A stretch of 64,000 bases of DNA from JALOKP01 sp963800865 (GCA_963800865.1 CAWDCL010000005.1:434001-498000); one strand, 5' to 3'. Positions 30,438-41,400 are shown, counted from the first letter of the stretch. Made by a program: numbers and translations. The notes: generated by a model from the letters alone, not told the origin.

Positions 30438-31751
30438 TCAGGGCCCGACCTGTCCCTTCACCCCGAACAACTCCCTCGCCGCCGCGACCATCGCGTCGAC
30501 GCCGGTCGTGATCGCCGGCTTCGCGTCCGGGGCGAAGAGCGACGAGTGGAGCCCGGGGACCGGCGTGCCGTCCCGGTGCGAGCGCTCGAGCGCGTCGGGA
30601 GCCGTGGCGCCGAGCTGCATCATGAGCGTCGGGACGCCGGCGCGCCCGTAGCGGCTGTAGTCCTCCGCGGCCATGATGCGGATCTCCTCGACGACGCGGG
30701 CGTCGCCCAGCGCCTTGCGCAGTGCCGCGTCGACCCTGGCCGCGAGCGCGGCGTCGTTGATCGTCACCGGGACCGAGTCGCTGATCGCGAACTCCGGCGG
30801 CTTCGGCGTCCCCGCCCCCTCGCACTCGGCCCGGGCGATCCGCTCGATGCCGGCGATCAGCCGGTCCCGCACCGCGTCGCTGTAGGCGCGCACCGTGAGC
30901 TGCAGGTGGGCGGTGTCGGGGATGATGTTGTGCTTCGTCCCGGCGTGAAACGAACCCACCGTCACGACCGCGGGCTGGAACGGGTCGTTCTCGCGCGACA
31001 CGAGCGTCTGCAGGCTGACCACGATCTTGGCGGCGGTGACGATCGGATCCACGGCGGTGTCCGGCCGCGCCCCGTGGCCGCCGCGGCCGAAGACCGTGAT
31101 GTCGACCGAGTCCGCGCTCGCGAGGACCGGCCCGGCGCGGATTCCCACCGTTCCGGCCGCGAGAAGGTCGTGGTCGTGGACGGCGAGCACGGCGTCGGGG
31201 CGCGGGAATCGCGTGAAGAGTCCGTCGGCGAGCATCGCCTCGGCGCCACCCCCGACCTCCTCCGCCGGCTGGCCGATCATCACGAGCGTGCCGTGCCACG
31301 ACGAGCGGTCGCGCGCGAGCACGGTGGCCGCGCCGATCCACACCGTCATGTGCACGTCGTGCCCGCAGGCGTGCATGACGGGGACCGCTGCCCCGGCCGC
31401 GTTCCGGCCCGTGGCCTTGCTGGCGTAGGGGAGGCCGGTCTTCTCCTCGAGCGGCAGCGCGTCGAGCTCGGTGCGGAGAGCGATCGTCGGGCCGGTGCCG
31501 TTCTTCAGCACGCCGACCACGCCGACGCGGCCGACGCCCGTCGTCACCTCGAAGCCCAGCGTCTTCAGGCGCTCGGCCATCTTGGCGGCGGTCGCGGTCT
31601 CCTGGAACGAAAGCTCGGGATGAGCGTGCAGGTCGCGGTAGAGCGGTTCGAGGTCGGGCCACAGGGCCGCAGCGTCCGTCGGAGCCGCAGCGGGCGCTGC
31701 GGGCGCGGCGAGGATCAGGCCGAGGGCCAGGACGAGCGGGGCGCGGCGCAT
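30438..31751 (-). CDS. Secreted M20-family amidohydrolase/peptidase
   Basis: A 437-aa protein beginning with a signal peptide (LVLALGLILAAPAAPAAA), then the M20D fold: LRTELDALPLEE, VMHACGHDVHM (first metal ligand His-Asp), MIGQPAEEVGGGA (catalytic Glu), DAVLAVHDHD and LHSSLFAPD near the end. It would hydrolyse N-acyl amino acids or small peptides in the periplasm with two Zn or Mn ions. The ATG at 31751 has AGGAGAC upstream. It follows the HAD gene by 10 nt on the same strand, so the two are probably an operon with tspO. Confidence 0.92.
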   Translation of the reverse strand: MRRAPLVLALGLILAAPAAPAAAPTDAAALWPDLEPLYRDLHAHPELSFQETATAAKMAERLKTLGFEVTTGVGRVGVVGVLKNGTGPTIALRTELDALPLEEKTGLPYASKATGRNAAGAAVPVMHACGHDVHMTVWIGAATVLARDRSSWHGTLVMIGQPAEEVGGGAEAMLADGLFTRFPRPDAVLAVHDHDLLAAGTVGIRAGPVLASADSVDITVFGRGGHGARPDTAVDPIVTAAKIVVSLQTLVSRENDPFQPAVVTVGSFHAGTKHNIIPDTAHLQLTVRAYSDAVRDRLIAGIERIARAECEGAGTPKPPEFAISDSVPVTINDAALAARVDAALRKALGDARVVEEIRIMAAEDYSRYGRAGVPTLMMQLGATAPDALERSHRDGTPVPGLHSSLFAPDAKPAITTGVDAMVAAARELFGVKGQVGP

Positions 31752-31761
31752 GCGGCGTCTC

Positions 31762-33013
31762 CTAGGGCTGCGGAGGATACCGGTACGCGACCGGCGGCGT
31801 CTGATCGGGGATCGGAAACCCGGCGCCGTCCCGGTACGCGCCGCACGAATAAGGCTCGGCTCGGGGCGGCAGCGGCTCCACGAACAGCGGCTCCACGAAC
31901 CAGCGCCCGTCCTCGTTGCGCAGGGCGCGGCACATCAGCTCCGGCCGGCCGCGGTCGAGCGCCAGCCGGACCAGCGTGGCGTCCTGCAGCATGGGCAGGT
32001 CCCCGTCGCTGTCCCCCGCCGCCAGCACCGCGCGGAACGGCGGCGGCGCCACGCCCGCCTGCAGCTCCGGCGGGAGGCGAAAGACGGTCCGGTTGATGAC
32101 GCACCGTTTCCCCTCGCCGTAGGGCATGCGCTCCGCGCCGTCCGCCCCGCACGGCACCAGTCCGGGGAGCAGCCGGCCCCTCGCGTCGGCCTCGAGCTGC
32201 GCCCCCAGCACGCGATCTCGCGGGATGCCCGCGTGGACCGCCGCGACTTCGACGAGCTGCTGCTGGGACCCGCTCACGATCCAGACGTCCACACCGCGCG
32301 ACTGCAGCGTGCGCACGAGTTCCACCATCGGCGGCTGCAGCCGGATCCACGATGGCACCGTCCGCGTTCCCAACCGCACGGTGGCGCCCACCGGCTGCCG
32401 CAGGCCCCAGCGCCACGCGGCTTCTGCAGCGGCTCGCACCTGCCCGGGCGTCTGGCCCCGCCAGAGCCGCGCGCTGAACAGGTAGGTCCGCCGGACGCTG
32501 GGCGTGTCCGGTGCCCCGAAGGCGGGCGTGCCGTCCGGGAGCGCGCCCTCCAGGGCGATGGCCAGGATGGCGTCGGTGCAATCCGGGTGCGCCGCGGTGG
32601 CAAGCGGCCGGTCCGGTGCGCCGGCGTCCCGGCACGCCCCCTCGAGCAGCGCCACGGCCGCCGGGGACAGGGCGGGATCCGCCGCAGCCCAGGACGCGGG
32701 CGCCAGCAGGCCATCGTTGGCCAGCGCGTGGAACAGCGCGAGGTCTCCCACGTCCTGGCGCACCATCGTGTTGTCCCAGTCCAGGGTGGCGACGGGGGGG
32801 CGTTGCGCGTCGTAGCCCGGGGCACCGCGCCCGTGATCCCGTACCAGCTGCTGCACGGCCGCGCGCGTGGGGACGGAGAACCCCACCGCCGGGGCTACGC
32901 CCCCGGTGGCCGCGGACCGCGCGCAGCCCTGCGCCAGCGCCAGCGGGACCAGCAGCCAGTCCCAGGACGACGGATTCCCGGCGCAGTGCGGGCGCCCGCG
33001 CGACGGGCCGCAC
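31762..33013 (-). CDS. HAD-superfamily phosphatase, probable lipoprotein, start uncertain
   Basis: Haloacid dehalogenase-fold enzyme with motif I as ATLDWDNTMV (D-W-D-N), motif II WIVSGSQQQL and motif IV AAGDSDGDLPML. It probably removes phosphate from a periplasmic or surface substrate. A hydrophobic stretch ending in LALAQGC (Cys codon 32923-32925) resembles a lipobox. The signal sequence does not connect in one frame to any good start codon. A GTG at 33013 lies in another frame, so there may be an indel near 32960. Starting the frame further upstream (33108) would overlap the small gene at 33030. Confidence 0.7.
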
Positions 33014-33029
33014 GGCGGCGCGAGGTGCC

Positions 33030-33209
33030 CTACCGGCGCTTGAAGATGCCGACCGCACGGGCGCTGCCGCAGTCGATCCGGAGGACCTCGTTCTCGCCGA
33101 CGCCGCACTTCCCCGCCGGAACCGCGTAATCGCCCTGTCCCCCGCTCGATCGTACGAGGGTGAGCCGGGTTCCGTCGCGAGGATCGACCAGCGGGCTCCG
33201 GCAGCCCAT
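33030..33209 (-). CDS. Small hypothetical protein (about 59 aa)
   Basis: A short reading frame ending in a composition that looks like real protein (RLTLVRSSGGQGDYAVP, then EVLRIDCGSARAVGIFKRR). Its codon pattern differs from the surrounding shadow frames. Nothing in it is recognisable as a named family; two cysteines (in GKCGVGEN and RIDCG) stand out. The in-frame ATG at 33209 is a guess, with only a weak ribosome site. Coding potential upstream of it is uncertain. Confidence 0.5.
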   Translation of the reverse strand: MGCRSPLVDPRDGTRLTLVRSSGGQGDYAVPAGKCGVGENEVLRIDCGSARAVGIFKRR

Positions 33210-33378
33210 CCCGGGAGTCGGCTCGGTCCGGGCACCTCCATCGTGCTCACCGACCAGGAAGTGGTCGGGGAGATCGTCGGCAACTCGCAGGGGGGCGATC
33301 GCCGGAGGGCGGCGGCGGGGTGGCGACACCCTGCCGCCTCTCGTCTCTGCCCGGTCCTTCGCCGGTGCGCCGACTGCA

Positions 33379-35265
33379 TCACGGGCAGGGATGGCCGTTC
33401 GGGCGATCGACCCCCGCGCCGTCCCCGAGCGGCTCCTCGCCGCCGGCACCGACGCCCGCAACCAGCCAGTAGAACGCCTCCCCCGCCGCGGGGAACAGGG
33501 CGTCGTCCTGGTCGGTCACCGTCAACCCGCAGAACCGGCCCGCGTACGGGTTCGACCCGGGCTCCTGCGTGTACTCGCCGGTGGCGCGCAGGACGGCGAG
33601 CGAGCCCCGGTAGAGGTTGAACGAGGTGTAGGCCGGGTCGTCCTGCCAGCGGACGCGCGGGTCGGTGATGTCGACGAAGAGCACGAGCCCGTCGTCGAGG
33701 TCGCACTCGTCGCCCTGCAGGTCCTGATCGGCATCGTGCTGCGACTCGTTCCGCACCGCCGCGCAGTTGTCGCACGCTCCGGGGAAGCCGTCGAGATCGG
33801 CATCGGCCGTTCCGTCCCGGTCGTCCGTGACGCCGTTGCAGTCGTTGTCCCGTCCGTCGCAGGCCTCGGCAGCGCCGGGAAAGGAGGAGGAGTCGCCGTC
33901 ATCGCAGTCGCGGCAGCGCGACGCGCCGTCGTGATCGCCGTCGACGCAGCCGCACCCGACGATGCCCATCAGGACGCGCAGGGCTCCGCTCTGCTCGCGC
34001 GACGCCACCCCGTACCGGAGGCCGGTCCAGGCGAGGCTGGCGTTGTCGCGGGTCGCCCCGCCCGACGAGACCGGGATCGCGGGGGATACCGGCAGTCCGC
34101 CGGCGTCGACCAGCTGGAAGTAGATCTTCCGGCTGACCCCTTCGCGGGCATCGCTCCACGCGGCGGCGAACTCCTCTCCGCTCGACTCGATGTCCGGGTT
34201 GATCGACACGGCGTCCGAGAGGCGCAGCTCGGGGCCCTGCCTGGTCCCGGCGGGATCGAGCACTGCGAAGTGGGCGCGGTGGCCGCCGACCCGGTCGTCG
34301 TACCAGACGACGCCGAACCGCGTCCCCGACCAGGCCAGCCTCGGGTTCGCCGCCGTGGACGAGGTGTTCGTGGTCACCCCGACCGGCGGGCCAACGAGGT
34401 CCCCCGTCGCCGAGATGCGCTGGAAGAAGACCTGTGCCGCGGCGCCCTCGGACCCGCTCCAGACGACGGCGTACTCGGCCCCGGTCCAGGCGATCGCGGC
34501 GCGATTCGGCCAGGCGATGTTGGTCGAGACGGTCGCGACGGGAGACGTGCGGTGTCCGTCGAGGTCGAGCGTCGTGAAGACCACCCCTCCCTGCTCGCCG
34601 GACCACACCACCCCGAACTGCCGGCCGTCCCACGCGATGTCGGGCCACGCGGAGATCTCCTCGTCCCGGCTCAGCGGGACGTCCGCCAGCTGCTTCTCTC
34701 CTGATGCGCCGATCCTCGAGAAGTAGATCTCGAGTTCGCCGTCGCGGGAGTCGGCCCAGACGACGCCGTACGCCGAGCCGGTGAAGGCGAGCGCCGGGTC
34801 CTTCGCGATGCCGGAACTGCTCGACACCGGAATTTCGGCGCTCACTCGCGCCCCGGAGGCGTCGCCAAGGGCGAAGAAGACGGCGTCGTTCCCGCCGGAG
34901 GGATGGCCCGACCAGACCGACGCGAAGCCGCTGCCGTTCCAGGCCGTCCTGGGCCAGCTCCCGGGGGAGAAGCCCGCGGTGCTGCTGATGACCTGTTCGC
35001 TGCCGATGGGCTCGGGCGGATCGCAGGTCCGATCGCACCCGGGCGAATCGTCGCTCTGCCCGTCGCAGTCGTTGTCGAAGCCGTCGCACGATTCGACCGC
35101 GCCCGGGAAGATGGACGGCGACGCATCGTTGCAGTCGAGGGCGGGGAACGGACAGTCGACCGAAGCCGGGTTTCCGTACCCGTCTCCGTCCCCGTCGATG
35201 CACTCCGTGACGGCAACGGATGGGCCGCACAGGACCAGACCGACGAGAACGACGATGGACCGCAT
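33379..35265 (-). CDS. Secreted MopE-like metal-binding-motif protein with Ca-type repeats
   Basis: A 628-aa secreted protein: signal peptide (SIVVLVGLVLCGPSVAV), then DGDGDGYGNP, LDCNDASPSIFPGAVESC, DGFDNDCDGQ (MopE/PF11617-style metal-binding repeat), a central region of beta-strand repeats with WSG/WYDDR elements (about seven), a second MopE block (VDGDHDGASRCRDCDDGD, DGRDNDCNGVTDD) and a thrombospondin-like Asp-rich loop (DADLDGFPGACDNC, HDADQDLQGDECDLDDG). The acidic loops would bind Ca2+. ATG 35265 has GGGGGGTG upstream; a GTG at 35271 is an alternative. No enzyme motif seen. Confidence 0.86.
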   Translation of the reverse strand: MRSIVVLVGLVLCGPSVAVTECIDGDGDGYGNPASVDCPFPALDCNDASPSIFPGAVESCDGFDNDCDGQSDDSPGCDRTCDPPEPIGSEQVISSTAGFSPGSWPRTAWNGSGFASVWSGHPSGGNDAVFFALGDASGARVSAEIPVSSSSGIAKDPALAFTGSAYGVVWADSRDGELEIYFSRIGASGEKQLADVPLSRDEEISAWPDIAWDGRQFGVVWSGEQGGVVFTTLDLDGHRTSPVATVSTNIAWPNRAAIAWTGAEYAVVWSGSEGAAAQVFFQRISATGDLVGPPVGVTTNTSSTAANPRLAWSGTRFGVVWYDDRVGGHRAHFAVLDPAGTRQGPELRLSDAVSINPDIESSGEEFAAAWSDAREGVSRKIYFQLVDAGGLPVSPAIPVSSGGATRDNASLAWTGLRYGVASREQSGALRVLMGIVGCGCVDGDHDGASRCRDCDDGDSSSFPGAAEACDGRDNDCNGVTDDRDGTADADLDGFPGACDNCAAVRNESQHDADQDLQGDECDLDDGLVLFVDITDPRVRWQDDPAYTSFNLYRGSLAVLRATGEYTQEPGSNPYAGRFCGLTVTDQDDALFPAAGEAFYWLVAGVGAGGEEPLGDGAGVDRPNGHPCP

Positions 35266-35398
35266 GGTCACCCCCCCTGGGCGCTTCAGCCTACTCCCCT
35301 CCGGGCCGCCGGTGGAAGCACCCCGTCTCCAGCCCGGAGCAGCCGCTCACGCTTGACCGCGCTACACTCCGGCCAGCACCCGGGGAGGTGGAGCACCG

Positions 35399-35968
35399 AT
35401 GACGCGAGAGGACGATCTCAGGGAAGACTCCGGAAGGCTCGAGGCCGCGTTCTTCGCCGGGGAAAACGCCATGCTCCTCCAGCAGCTGCGGCTGAGAACG
35501 GACGAGGAGCGGCTGCGGGAGCAGCTTCGAGAGGTCGTGAAGATCAAGCACGAGCGGTTTCTCGATCGCCTCGTCGCCCTCGGGGTGCGCCCCGAGACGG
35601 CCCTGGCGCTCACCCTGATCCCCCTGCTGTTCGTCGCCTGGGCCGACGGCCAGCTGGACGACCGCGAGCGGAAGGCGTTGCTCGACGCCGCGCAGCAGCG
35701 CGGCGCGGCGATCTCGCCGATCGCGCAGCAGCTCCTGCAGAACGGCCTGGCTCGGCCGCCCGAGCCGCGCCTCTTCTCGACCTGGAAGGCCTACGTGCGC
35801 CGCCTCTGGGGCTGCTTCACTGCGGACGAGCGCTGGCAGATGCGTCAGAACATCCTGCGATCCTCCCGCGAGGTCGCGGAGGCCGCGGGCGGTTTCCTCG
35901 GCCTGACGTCGAAGATCTCCGACGAGGAGCGGAAGGTTCTCCAGGAGATCGAAGCGCTGCTGGACTAG
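35399..35968 (+). CDS. Hypothetical cytoplasmic protein with TerB-like helical region
   Basis: A 189-aa soluble, charged protein. The N-terminal third is a predicted coiled coil (LREQLREVVKIKHERFLDR), and the middle contains LTLIPLLFVAWADGQLDDRERKALLDA, which resembles the acidic metal-binding helix of TerB-like domains (inference only). It has a strong ribosome site (GGGGAGGTGGAG) about 9 nt before the ATG. It is divergent from the MopE-like gene, and no partner is evident. Confidence 0.8.
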   Translation: MTREDDLREDSGRLEAAFFAGENAMLLQQLRLRTDEERLREQLREVVKIKHERFLDRLVALGVRPETALALTLIPLLFVAWADGQLDDRERKALLDAAQQRGAAISPIAQQLLQNGLARPPEPRLFSTWKAYVRRLWGCFTADERWQMRQNILRSSREVAEAAGGFLGLTSKISDEERKVLQEIEALLD

Positions 35969-36031
35969 GGAATGAGGAGCCGGTCGCGCGGGGGCCCCGC
36001 GTCGCGGCGCGGTCGCCGGTGCCGGGCGCGG

Positions 36032-36502
36032 TCACTCCAGGACGCGGAAGCCGGCCGACCAGGAGACCCCTTCCTCGCAGACCATCGTGGTCAGCATGCG
36101 CTGGGCGCCGCCCGTCGCCCCTTTCTGCGCGCTGCGCAGGAACGTCCGGGTCCAGCACTTCGCGGACTTCGTCGGGCCGCTCGAGACCGGCGGCCTCGCC
36201 GTGGTGACCATCTCCTCGTCCTGAGTCCGGGAGTAGCCGTTCGCCTGGGCGATCCCGTAGACCCGCTCGCGGATGTCCTTGGGCGTGAGATCCGGCACCG
36301 GTGCCATCCGGTACCAGACGTACGTGTCCTTGATCGCGACGAACTGGAACGGGTTCTCCGGGTGGGCCGTGTTCCACCCGGTGATGGCGTCGTCGAGCCA
36401 CGCCGGAATCGAGGCCGCGCGGACCGGGGTCGCTCCGGCCAGGACGAGCGCGGCGAAAACAGCGCACACCGCGACGCCGGCCAGCAGGGGTTTGCGTGTC
36501 AT
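36032..36502 (-). CDS. Secreted protein of unknown function
   Basis: A 156-aa exported protein; signal peptide LLAGVAVCAVFAALVLAGATPVRA cleaved near AAS. The mature part is rich in Trp and aromatic residues (WLDDAITGWN, DTYVWYRM) and has a C-terminal Cys pair (KCWTRTFL, MVCEEGVSW) that may form a disulfide. No family recognised. The ATG at 36502 with GAGGAGG upstream is preferred to an ATG 8 residues earlier. Confidence 0.72.
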   Translation of the reverse strand: MTRKPLLAGVAVCAVFAALVLAGATPVRAASIPAWLDDAITGWNTAHPENPFQFVAIKDTYVWYRMAPVPDLTPKDIRERVYGIAQANGYSRTQDEEMVTTARPPVSSGPTKSAKCWTRTFLRSAQKGATGGAQRMLTTMVCEEGVSWSAGFRVLE

Positions 36503-36740
36503 GAGCGCCTCCTCAGGGGCGGGCATTCCTGCGACCGAAGATTGTCTCGGGGGCGCGCCGGCGCAACCGGCCGGAGCGCGCCGCGACCGCTTCCGCCCGG
36601 TGTTTCAGCGCTTTGCACGCGGAAGGAGCGGGCGTCCGGCGGGGGCGCTGACCTGCCCGCCCTCCGATGTTAGTCTCGCCGCGTCGCCGTCGTGCGGTCG
36701 ATCGCTTCGCTCGCCCGCGAGCGCACCAGGAGGGAGTGAC

Positions 36741-38348
36741 GTGGCGGAGACCACGAGGATCGTGATCCTGGGTGGGGGCTTTGGCGGCGTGTACACCGCC
36801 TCGGCGCTCGAGAAACTGCTGCGCGGGCGCGGGCACGGCCGGTTCGAGATCGCGCTGGTCTCGAAGGAGAACTACATCACGTTCCAGCCGATGCTCCCCG
36901 AGGTCATCTCGGGCTCGGTGGACCTGCTCCACGTGATCAGCCCGATCCGCCGGCTCGCGAAGCGGACGCGGCTCTACACGCGCGAGGTCGAGGCGATCGA
37001 CCTCGAGCAGAAGACCGTCCGCCTCGCCCCGGGGCACCGCCCGCGCCCGCTCGAGATCCCGTTCGACCACCTCGTCATCGCGCTCGGCAACCGGCTCGAC
37101 GGCTCGCGCATTCCCGGCGTCCCCGAGCACGCGATCCCGTTCAAGTACCTCGGCGACGCCTTGCGCCTGCGCAACCATGTCGTGCGGCAGCTCGAGGAGG
37201 CCTCCGCCGAGCCCGACCCCGGAGTCCGAAGGCGGCTCCTCACCTTCGTCGTCGCCGGGGGCGGCTTCTCGGGAGTCGAGTGCATGGCCGAGCTGCAGGA
37301 CTTCCTGCACGACGCGGTGAAGGCGTACCACGACATCGACGCCGCGGAGATCAGGCTGATCCTGCTTCAGCGCGGCGACCGCATCCTCCCGGAGGTGAAG
37401 GAGACGCTCGGCCGCTACGCCGAGCGGATTCTCCGCGGGCGCGGCGTGGACGTCCGGCTCGAGGCCGGCTTGAAGTCGATGTCCGCGTCCAGCGTGACGA
37501 TCGAGCACACGAAGACGAAGGCCACCGAGACGATCGCCGCGGCGACGTGCGTGGCGACGGTCCCCTCGGGTCCGCACCCGCTGCTCGCCAGCCTGAAGAT
37601 CGCCGAGAAGGGCCGCATCCCGGTGAACGAGTTCCTGGAGTCGTCGATGGCCGGCGTGTGGGCGCTGGGGGACTGCGCCACGGTGAGGCTCGCGGACGGC
37701 TCGACCTCGCCGCCCACCGCGCAGCACGCGCTGCGCCAGGCGCGGGTCTGCGCGACGAACATCCTCGCGTCCGTGCGCGGCGGGAAGCCGACTCCGTTCA
37801 CGTTCACGGGCCTGGCGAAGATGGGCTCGCTCGGCCGCCGGAACGCGGTCGTCGAGATTCTCGGGATCAGGATGACCGGGCTCCTGGCGTGGATGATGTG
37901 GCGCTTCGTCTACGTCTCGAAGTTCCCGGGCTTCGACCGGCAGGTCCGCCTGGCCTTCGACTTCCTGCTCGACGCGTTCCTGCCGCGCGACATCACGCAG
38001 CTCCGCGTGTTCCCCGACACGGCAGTCCACCGGGAGCACTTCGAGCCCGGCGAGATGGCGTTCGAAGCCGGCGACTTCGGGGACAAGGTCTATTTCCTCG
38101 TCGACGGCGAGCTGTCCGTGCTGAAGGACGGCAAGGTCGTGGCGACGCTGCGCAAGGGCGACGTCGCCGGCGAGGCGGCGCTTCTCTCGAACGCGCCTCG
38201 CAACGCCACGCTGCGCGCGGAGACGGCGGTCTCCGTCGTTGCCGTGTCGCGCGATGCGTTCGAGCAGATCATCCGGCACGTGCCGGGCGTCGGGCCGGAG
38301 ATGCTGCGGATCATGGAGCAGCGGAAGGGCCCGCCGCCGCCGGCCTGA
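36741..38348 (+). CDS. Type II NADH dehydrogenase fused to a C-terminal cyclic-nucleotide-binding domain
   Basis: A 535-aa flavoprotein. FAD-binding ILGGGFGGVY at the N-terminus, NAD-binding VVAGGGFSGVE mid-protein, and GDCATVRLADGSTSPPTAQHAL are typical of NDH-2, which passes electrons from NADH to quinone without pumping protons. Residues beyond about 430 form a CRP-like domain: FEPGEMAFEAGDFGDKVYFL, GELSVLKDGK and GEAALLSNAPRNATLRA, including the phosphate-binding Glu and Arg. The GTG start at 36741 has AGGAGGGAG directly upstream, and longer frames are spurious. The extra domain suggests allosteric control by cAMP or cGMP, or regulation of membrane association; this is inference. Confidence 0.9.
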   Translation: MAETTRIVILGGGFGGVYTASALEKLLRGRGHGRFEIALVSKENYITFQPMLPEVISGSVDLLHVISPIRRLAKRTRLYTREVEAIDLEQKTVRLAPGHRPRPLEIPFDHLVIALGNRLDGSRIPGVPEHAIPFKYLGDALRLRNHVVRQLEEASAEPDPGVRRRLLTFVVAGGGFSGVECMAELQDFLHDAVKAYHDIDAAEIRLILLQRGDRILPEVKETLGRYAERILRGRGVDVRLEAGLKSMSASSVTIEHTKTKATETIAAATCVATVPSGPHPLLASLKIAEKGRIPVNEFLESSMAGVWALGDCATVRLADGSTSPPTAQHALRQARVCATNILASVRGGKPTPFTFTGLAKMGSLGRRNAVVEILGIRMTGLLAWMMWRFVYVSKFPGFDRQVRLAFDFLLDAFLPRDITQLRVFPDTAVHREHFEPGEMAFEAGDFGDKVYFLVDGELSVLKDGKVVATLRKGDVAGEAALLSNAPRNATLRAETAVSVVAVSRDAFEQIIRHVPGVGPEMLRIMEQRKGPPPPA

Positions 38349-38360
38349 TCGGCCGGTGAC

Positions 38361-38384
38361 GGCCGCCCGGAGAACCGGACGGCC
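38361..38384. terminator. GC-rich hairpin after NDH-2 gene
   Basis: GGCCGcCCGG (38361-38370), loop AGAA, CCGGaCGGCC (38375-38384): a ten-bp stem with one mismatch, 12 nt after the stop. No T-tract, so its role in termination is uncertain. Confidence 0.35.
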
Positions 38385-38466
38385 CCCCGGGAGCGGGACA
38401 GCGGGGCCCTCATAGGATTTTCCCGGAATCCGGCGTACCTTTCCGGCAATTCGCGAGGGGTCCCCC

Positions 38467-41400
38467 ATGTTCCGGATGGCACGGCTCGTCCTGGTTCCGA
38501 TGCTCGTCTGCGCTGCCTGTGTTCTTGTGTCCGCCGCCGGAGAGTCCGCCGCTGACCTCCCCCCGAACCTCCACTGGTGGGTCGTCCAGCACACCGAGAA
38601 CGGCCAGCGGGCCGATTTCTTCGTCGTTCTCAAGGGGCAGGCGGACGTTTCCCCCGCCCGCGCGCTCCCCGACAAGAAGGACAAGGGACGCTTCGTGTTC
38701 TCGGCCCTCACGCAGGCCGCGGAGTCGGCGCAGGGCCCGCTGCGCGCGTGGCTCGACGCGCGCGGGGTCAGGTACCAGCCGTTCTGGATCGTGAACGCCA
38801 TCCTGGTCCAGGGCGGCGATCGCGCGCTGGCGATCGAGGCCGCGCGCCGGCCGGAGGTGGCCCGCGTCGAAGGCAATCCGGTCATCCGGAACCTCCTCCC
38901 GCGGCCGGGAGCGATCGAGGACCTGGGCGGGTCCGCGCCGCCGGTGCCCGCGAGCCCCGCCCTGGCGCCCGATTCCGTCGAGTGGAACATCAGCAAGGTG
39001 AACGCCCCCGCGGTGTGGAGCCAGGGATTCCGCGGCGAAGGGGTCGTCGTGGGCGGCCAGGACACCGGATACCGCTGGACCCACAACGCGCTGAAGAGCA
39101 AGTACCGCGGCTGGAACGGCACGACCGCCGACCACAACTACAGCTGGCACGACGCGATTCACACCGGCGGAGGCAGCTGCGGCGCCGATTCCCCGTTCCC
39201 CTGCGACGACTACGGCCACGGCACGCACACGATGGGAACGGTCCTCGGCGACGACGGAGGCTCGAACCAGGTGGGCATGGCGCCCCAGGCGAAGTGGATC
39301 GGATGCCGCAACATGGACGGCGGCGCCGGCACCCCCGCCACCTACCTCGAGTGCTTCCAGTTCTTCCTCGCGCCGACCCGGCTCGACGGCTCGAGTCCCG
39401 ACCCGACGAAGTCCCCGGACGTGACCAACAATTCGTGGGGCTGCCCCGTGTCCGAGGGCTGCTCGTGGGACACGCTGCAGACGGCCGTCGACAACCAGGA
39501 GGCCGCCGGGATCATGACCGTCGCGTCGGCGGGCAACTCGGGATCGAGCTGCAACACCGTCACCGATCCGCCCGCGCTCTACCGTTCGGCCTACACGGTG
39601 GGATCCACCACCAGCTCGGACTCGATGTCGTACTTCAGCAGCCGCGGCTACGCGACCGGGACCAACGCGATGAAGCCCGAGATCGTGGCCCCGGGCTCGG
39701 GGGTGCGCTCGTCGTACTACACGAGCGACTCGGCGTACACGACGATGGACGGGACCAGCATGGCCGGGCCGCACGTGGCCGGCGCGGTGGCCCTGCTCTG
39801 GTCGGCGCACTCCTGCTTCCTGAACCGCCAGGACGACACGCAGACCGCCCTGAGCGCGGCCGCCCTCGACCTTCCCGGGATCGTGGAGAGTTGCGGCGGC
39901 GATTACGTCACGGGCCCGAACAACACCTGGGGCAACGGGCGCCTGAACATCCTCGCGGCGGTGAACGCGGGATGCCTCTGCACCGTCCCGGGCGTTCCTG
40001 CGATCGACGCGGCCACGGTGCCGGGGGACAACCAGGTCACGGTGAGCTGGACCCCGGGCTCGCCGGCCGGCGATACCTACCGGATCTACCGTTCCACCGG
40101 CGCCTGTCCCGGTGGCGCCTTCACGCTGGTGCGGTCCGGCCAGGCCGCTTCCCCCTGGACGGACACCGGCGTCAGCGGCGGAATCACGTACGCCTACAAG
40201 GTGGCGGCCCAGGACTCCACGGGAGGCTGCGAGTCCGCGCCGTCCGGGTGCGTCTCGGCCACCGCGACGGGCCCGTGCACGCTGGCGCCCGGCTTCGCCG
40301 GCCTGTCGTCCGTCTCGAACGCGGCGCAGTCGACCTGCGCCCTGACCCTCTCGTGGACCGCGGCGACGGCGAGTTGTTCCGGGCCGGTGCGCTACCGGAT
40401 CTACCGTTCCACGACGAGCCCGGTTGCTCTCGTGCCGGCAAACCAGGTCGCGTCCGGCGTCGAGGGCACGACCTACGTGGACGCCACGGACCTGGTGAGC
40501 GGGACGACCTACTACTACGTCGTGCGGGCGTTCGACCTGTCGAACGGCGTCGAGGATGCGAACGTCGTGGAGCGGGCCGGGGCTCCCACCGGCCCGGTCT
40601 CGACGCAGACGCTGACCGAGCTGTTCGAAGGTGCGGGCGGGTTCGACCTGCCGGGGTGGAGCACCGCCACCCTGAGCGGCCCGGTGAACTGGGCCTGGTC
40701 CGACACCTACTCGCAGTCTCCGACCCATTCGTGGTACGCACGGGACGCCGGCAGCGCCGGGGACAAGGTGCTGGTCAGCCCCCCGGTGGGGGTCCAGTCC
40801 AACAGCCGGCTGTCCTTCTACCACGGCTTCCGGTTCGAGGGGACGACCTCGTCGTGCAAGGACGGCGGCACGCTGGAATACGCGGTCGGACCTGGATACG
40901 CCACCTGGACCGTCGTGCCGGAGGCGTGGTTCACCGCCAACGGATTCAACGGCACCGTGAGCTCGTGCTGCGGCAATCCCCTGGCCGGCAAGCGGGCGTG
41001 GTGCGTATCGAACAGCTCCGCGCAGCCGGTCACCCTCGACCTGGGCGCGCTCGACGGGAAGTCGGTCAGGCTGCGCTGGCACGAGGGCGAAGACAGCAGC
41101 GGTTCCTCGGCCGGGTGGTACGTGGATTCCGTCGTGATCAGCGATGCCGCCGTGGGCGCGACGTGCGCCACGGGAAGCGCTCCGCCGCCGCCCGTCGCGG
41201 ACAGCGCGCTGTTCACGCGCGCCGGCGCGGACCTGCTGAGCGTGAGCTACGACGCCGCGACCTGCAGCGCGCAGAAGGTGATCGTCCTGTACAACGCCCT
41301 CGGCACGTGGGACGGGTACGCCGGATGCGCCCAACCGGACGGCGGGAACAGCGGTTCCACGATGGTGGACAGCGCGGGCCAGGTGAACGTCTGGTACAAC

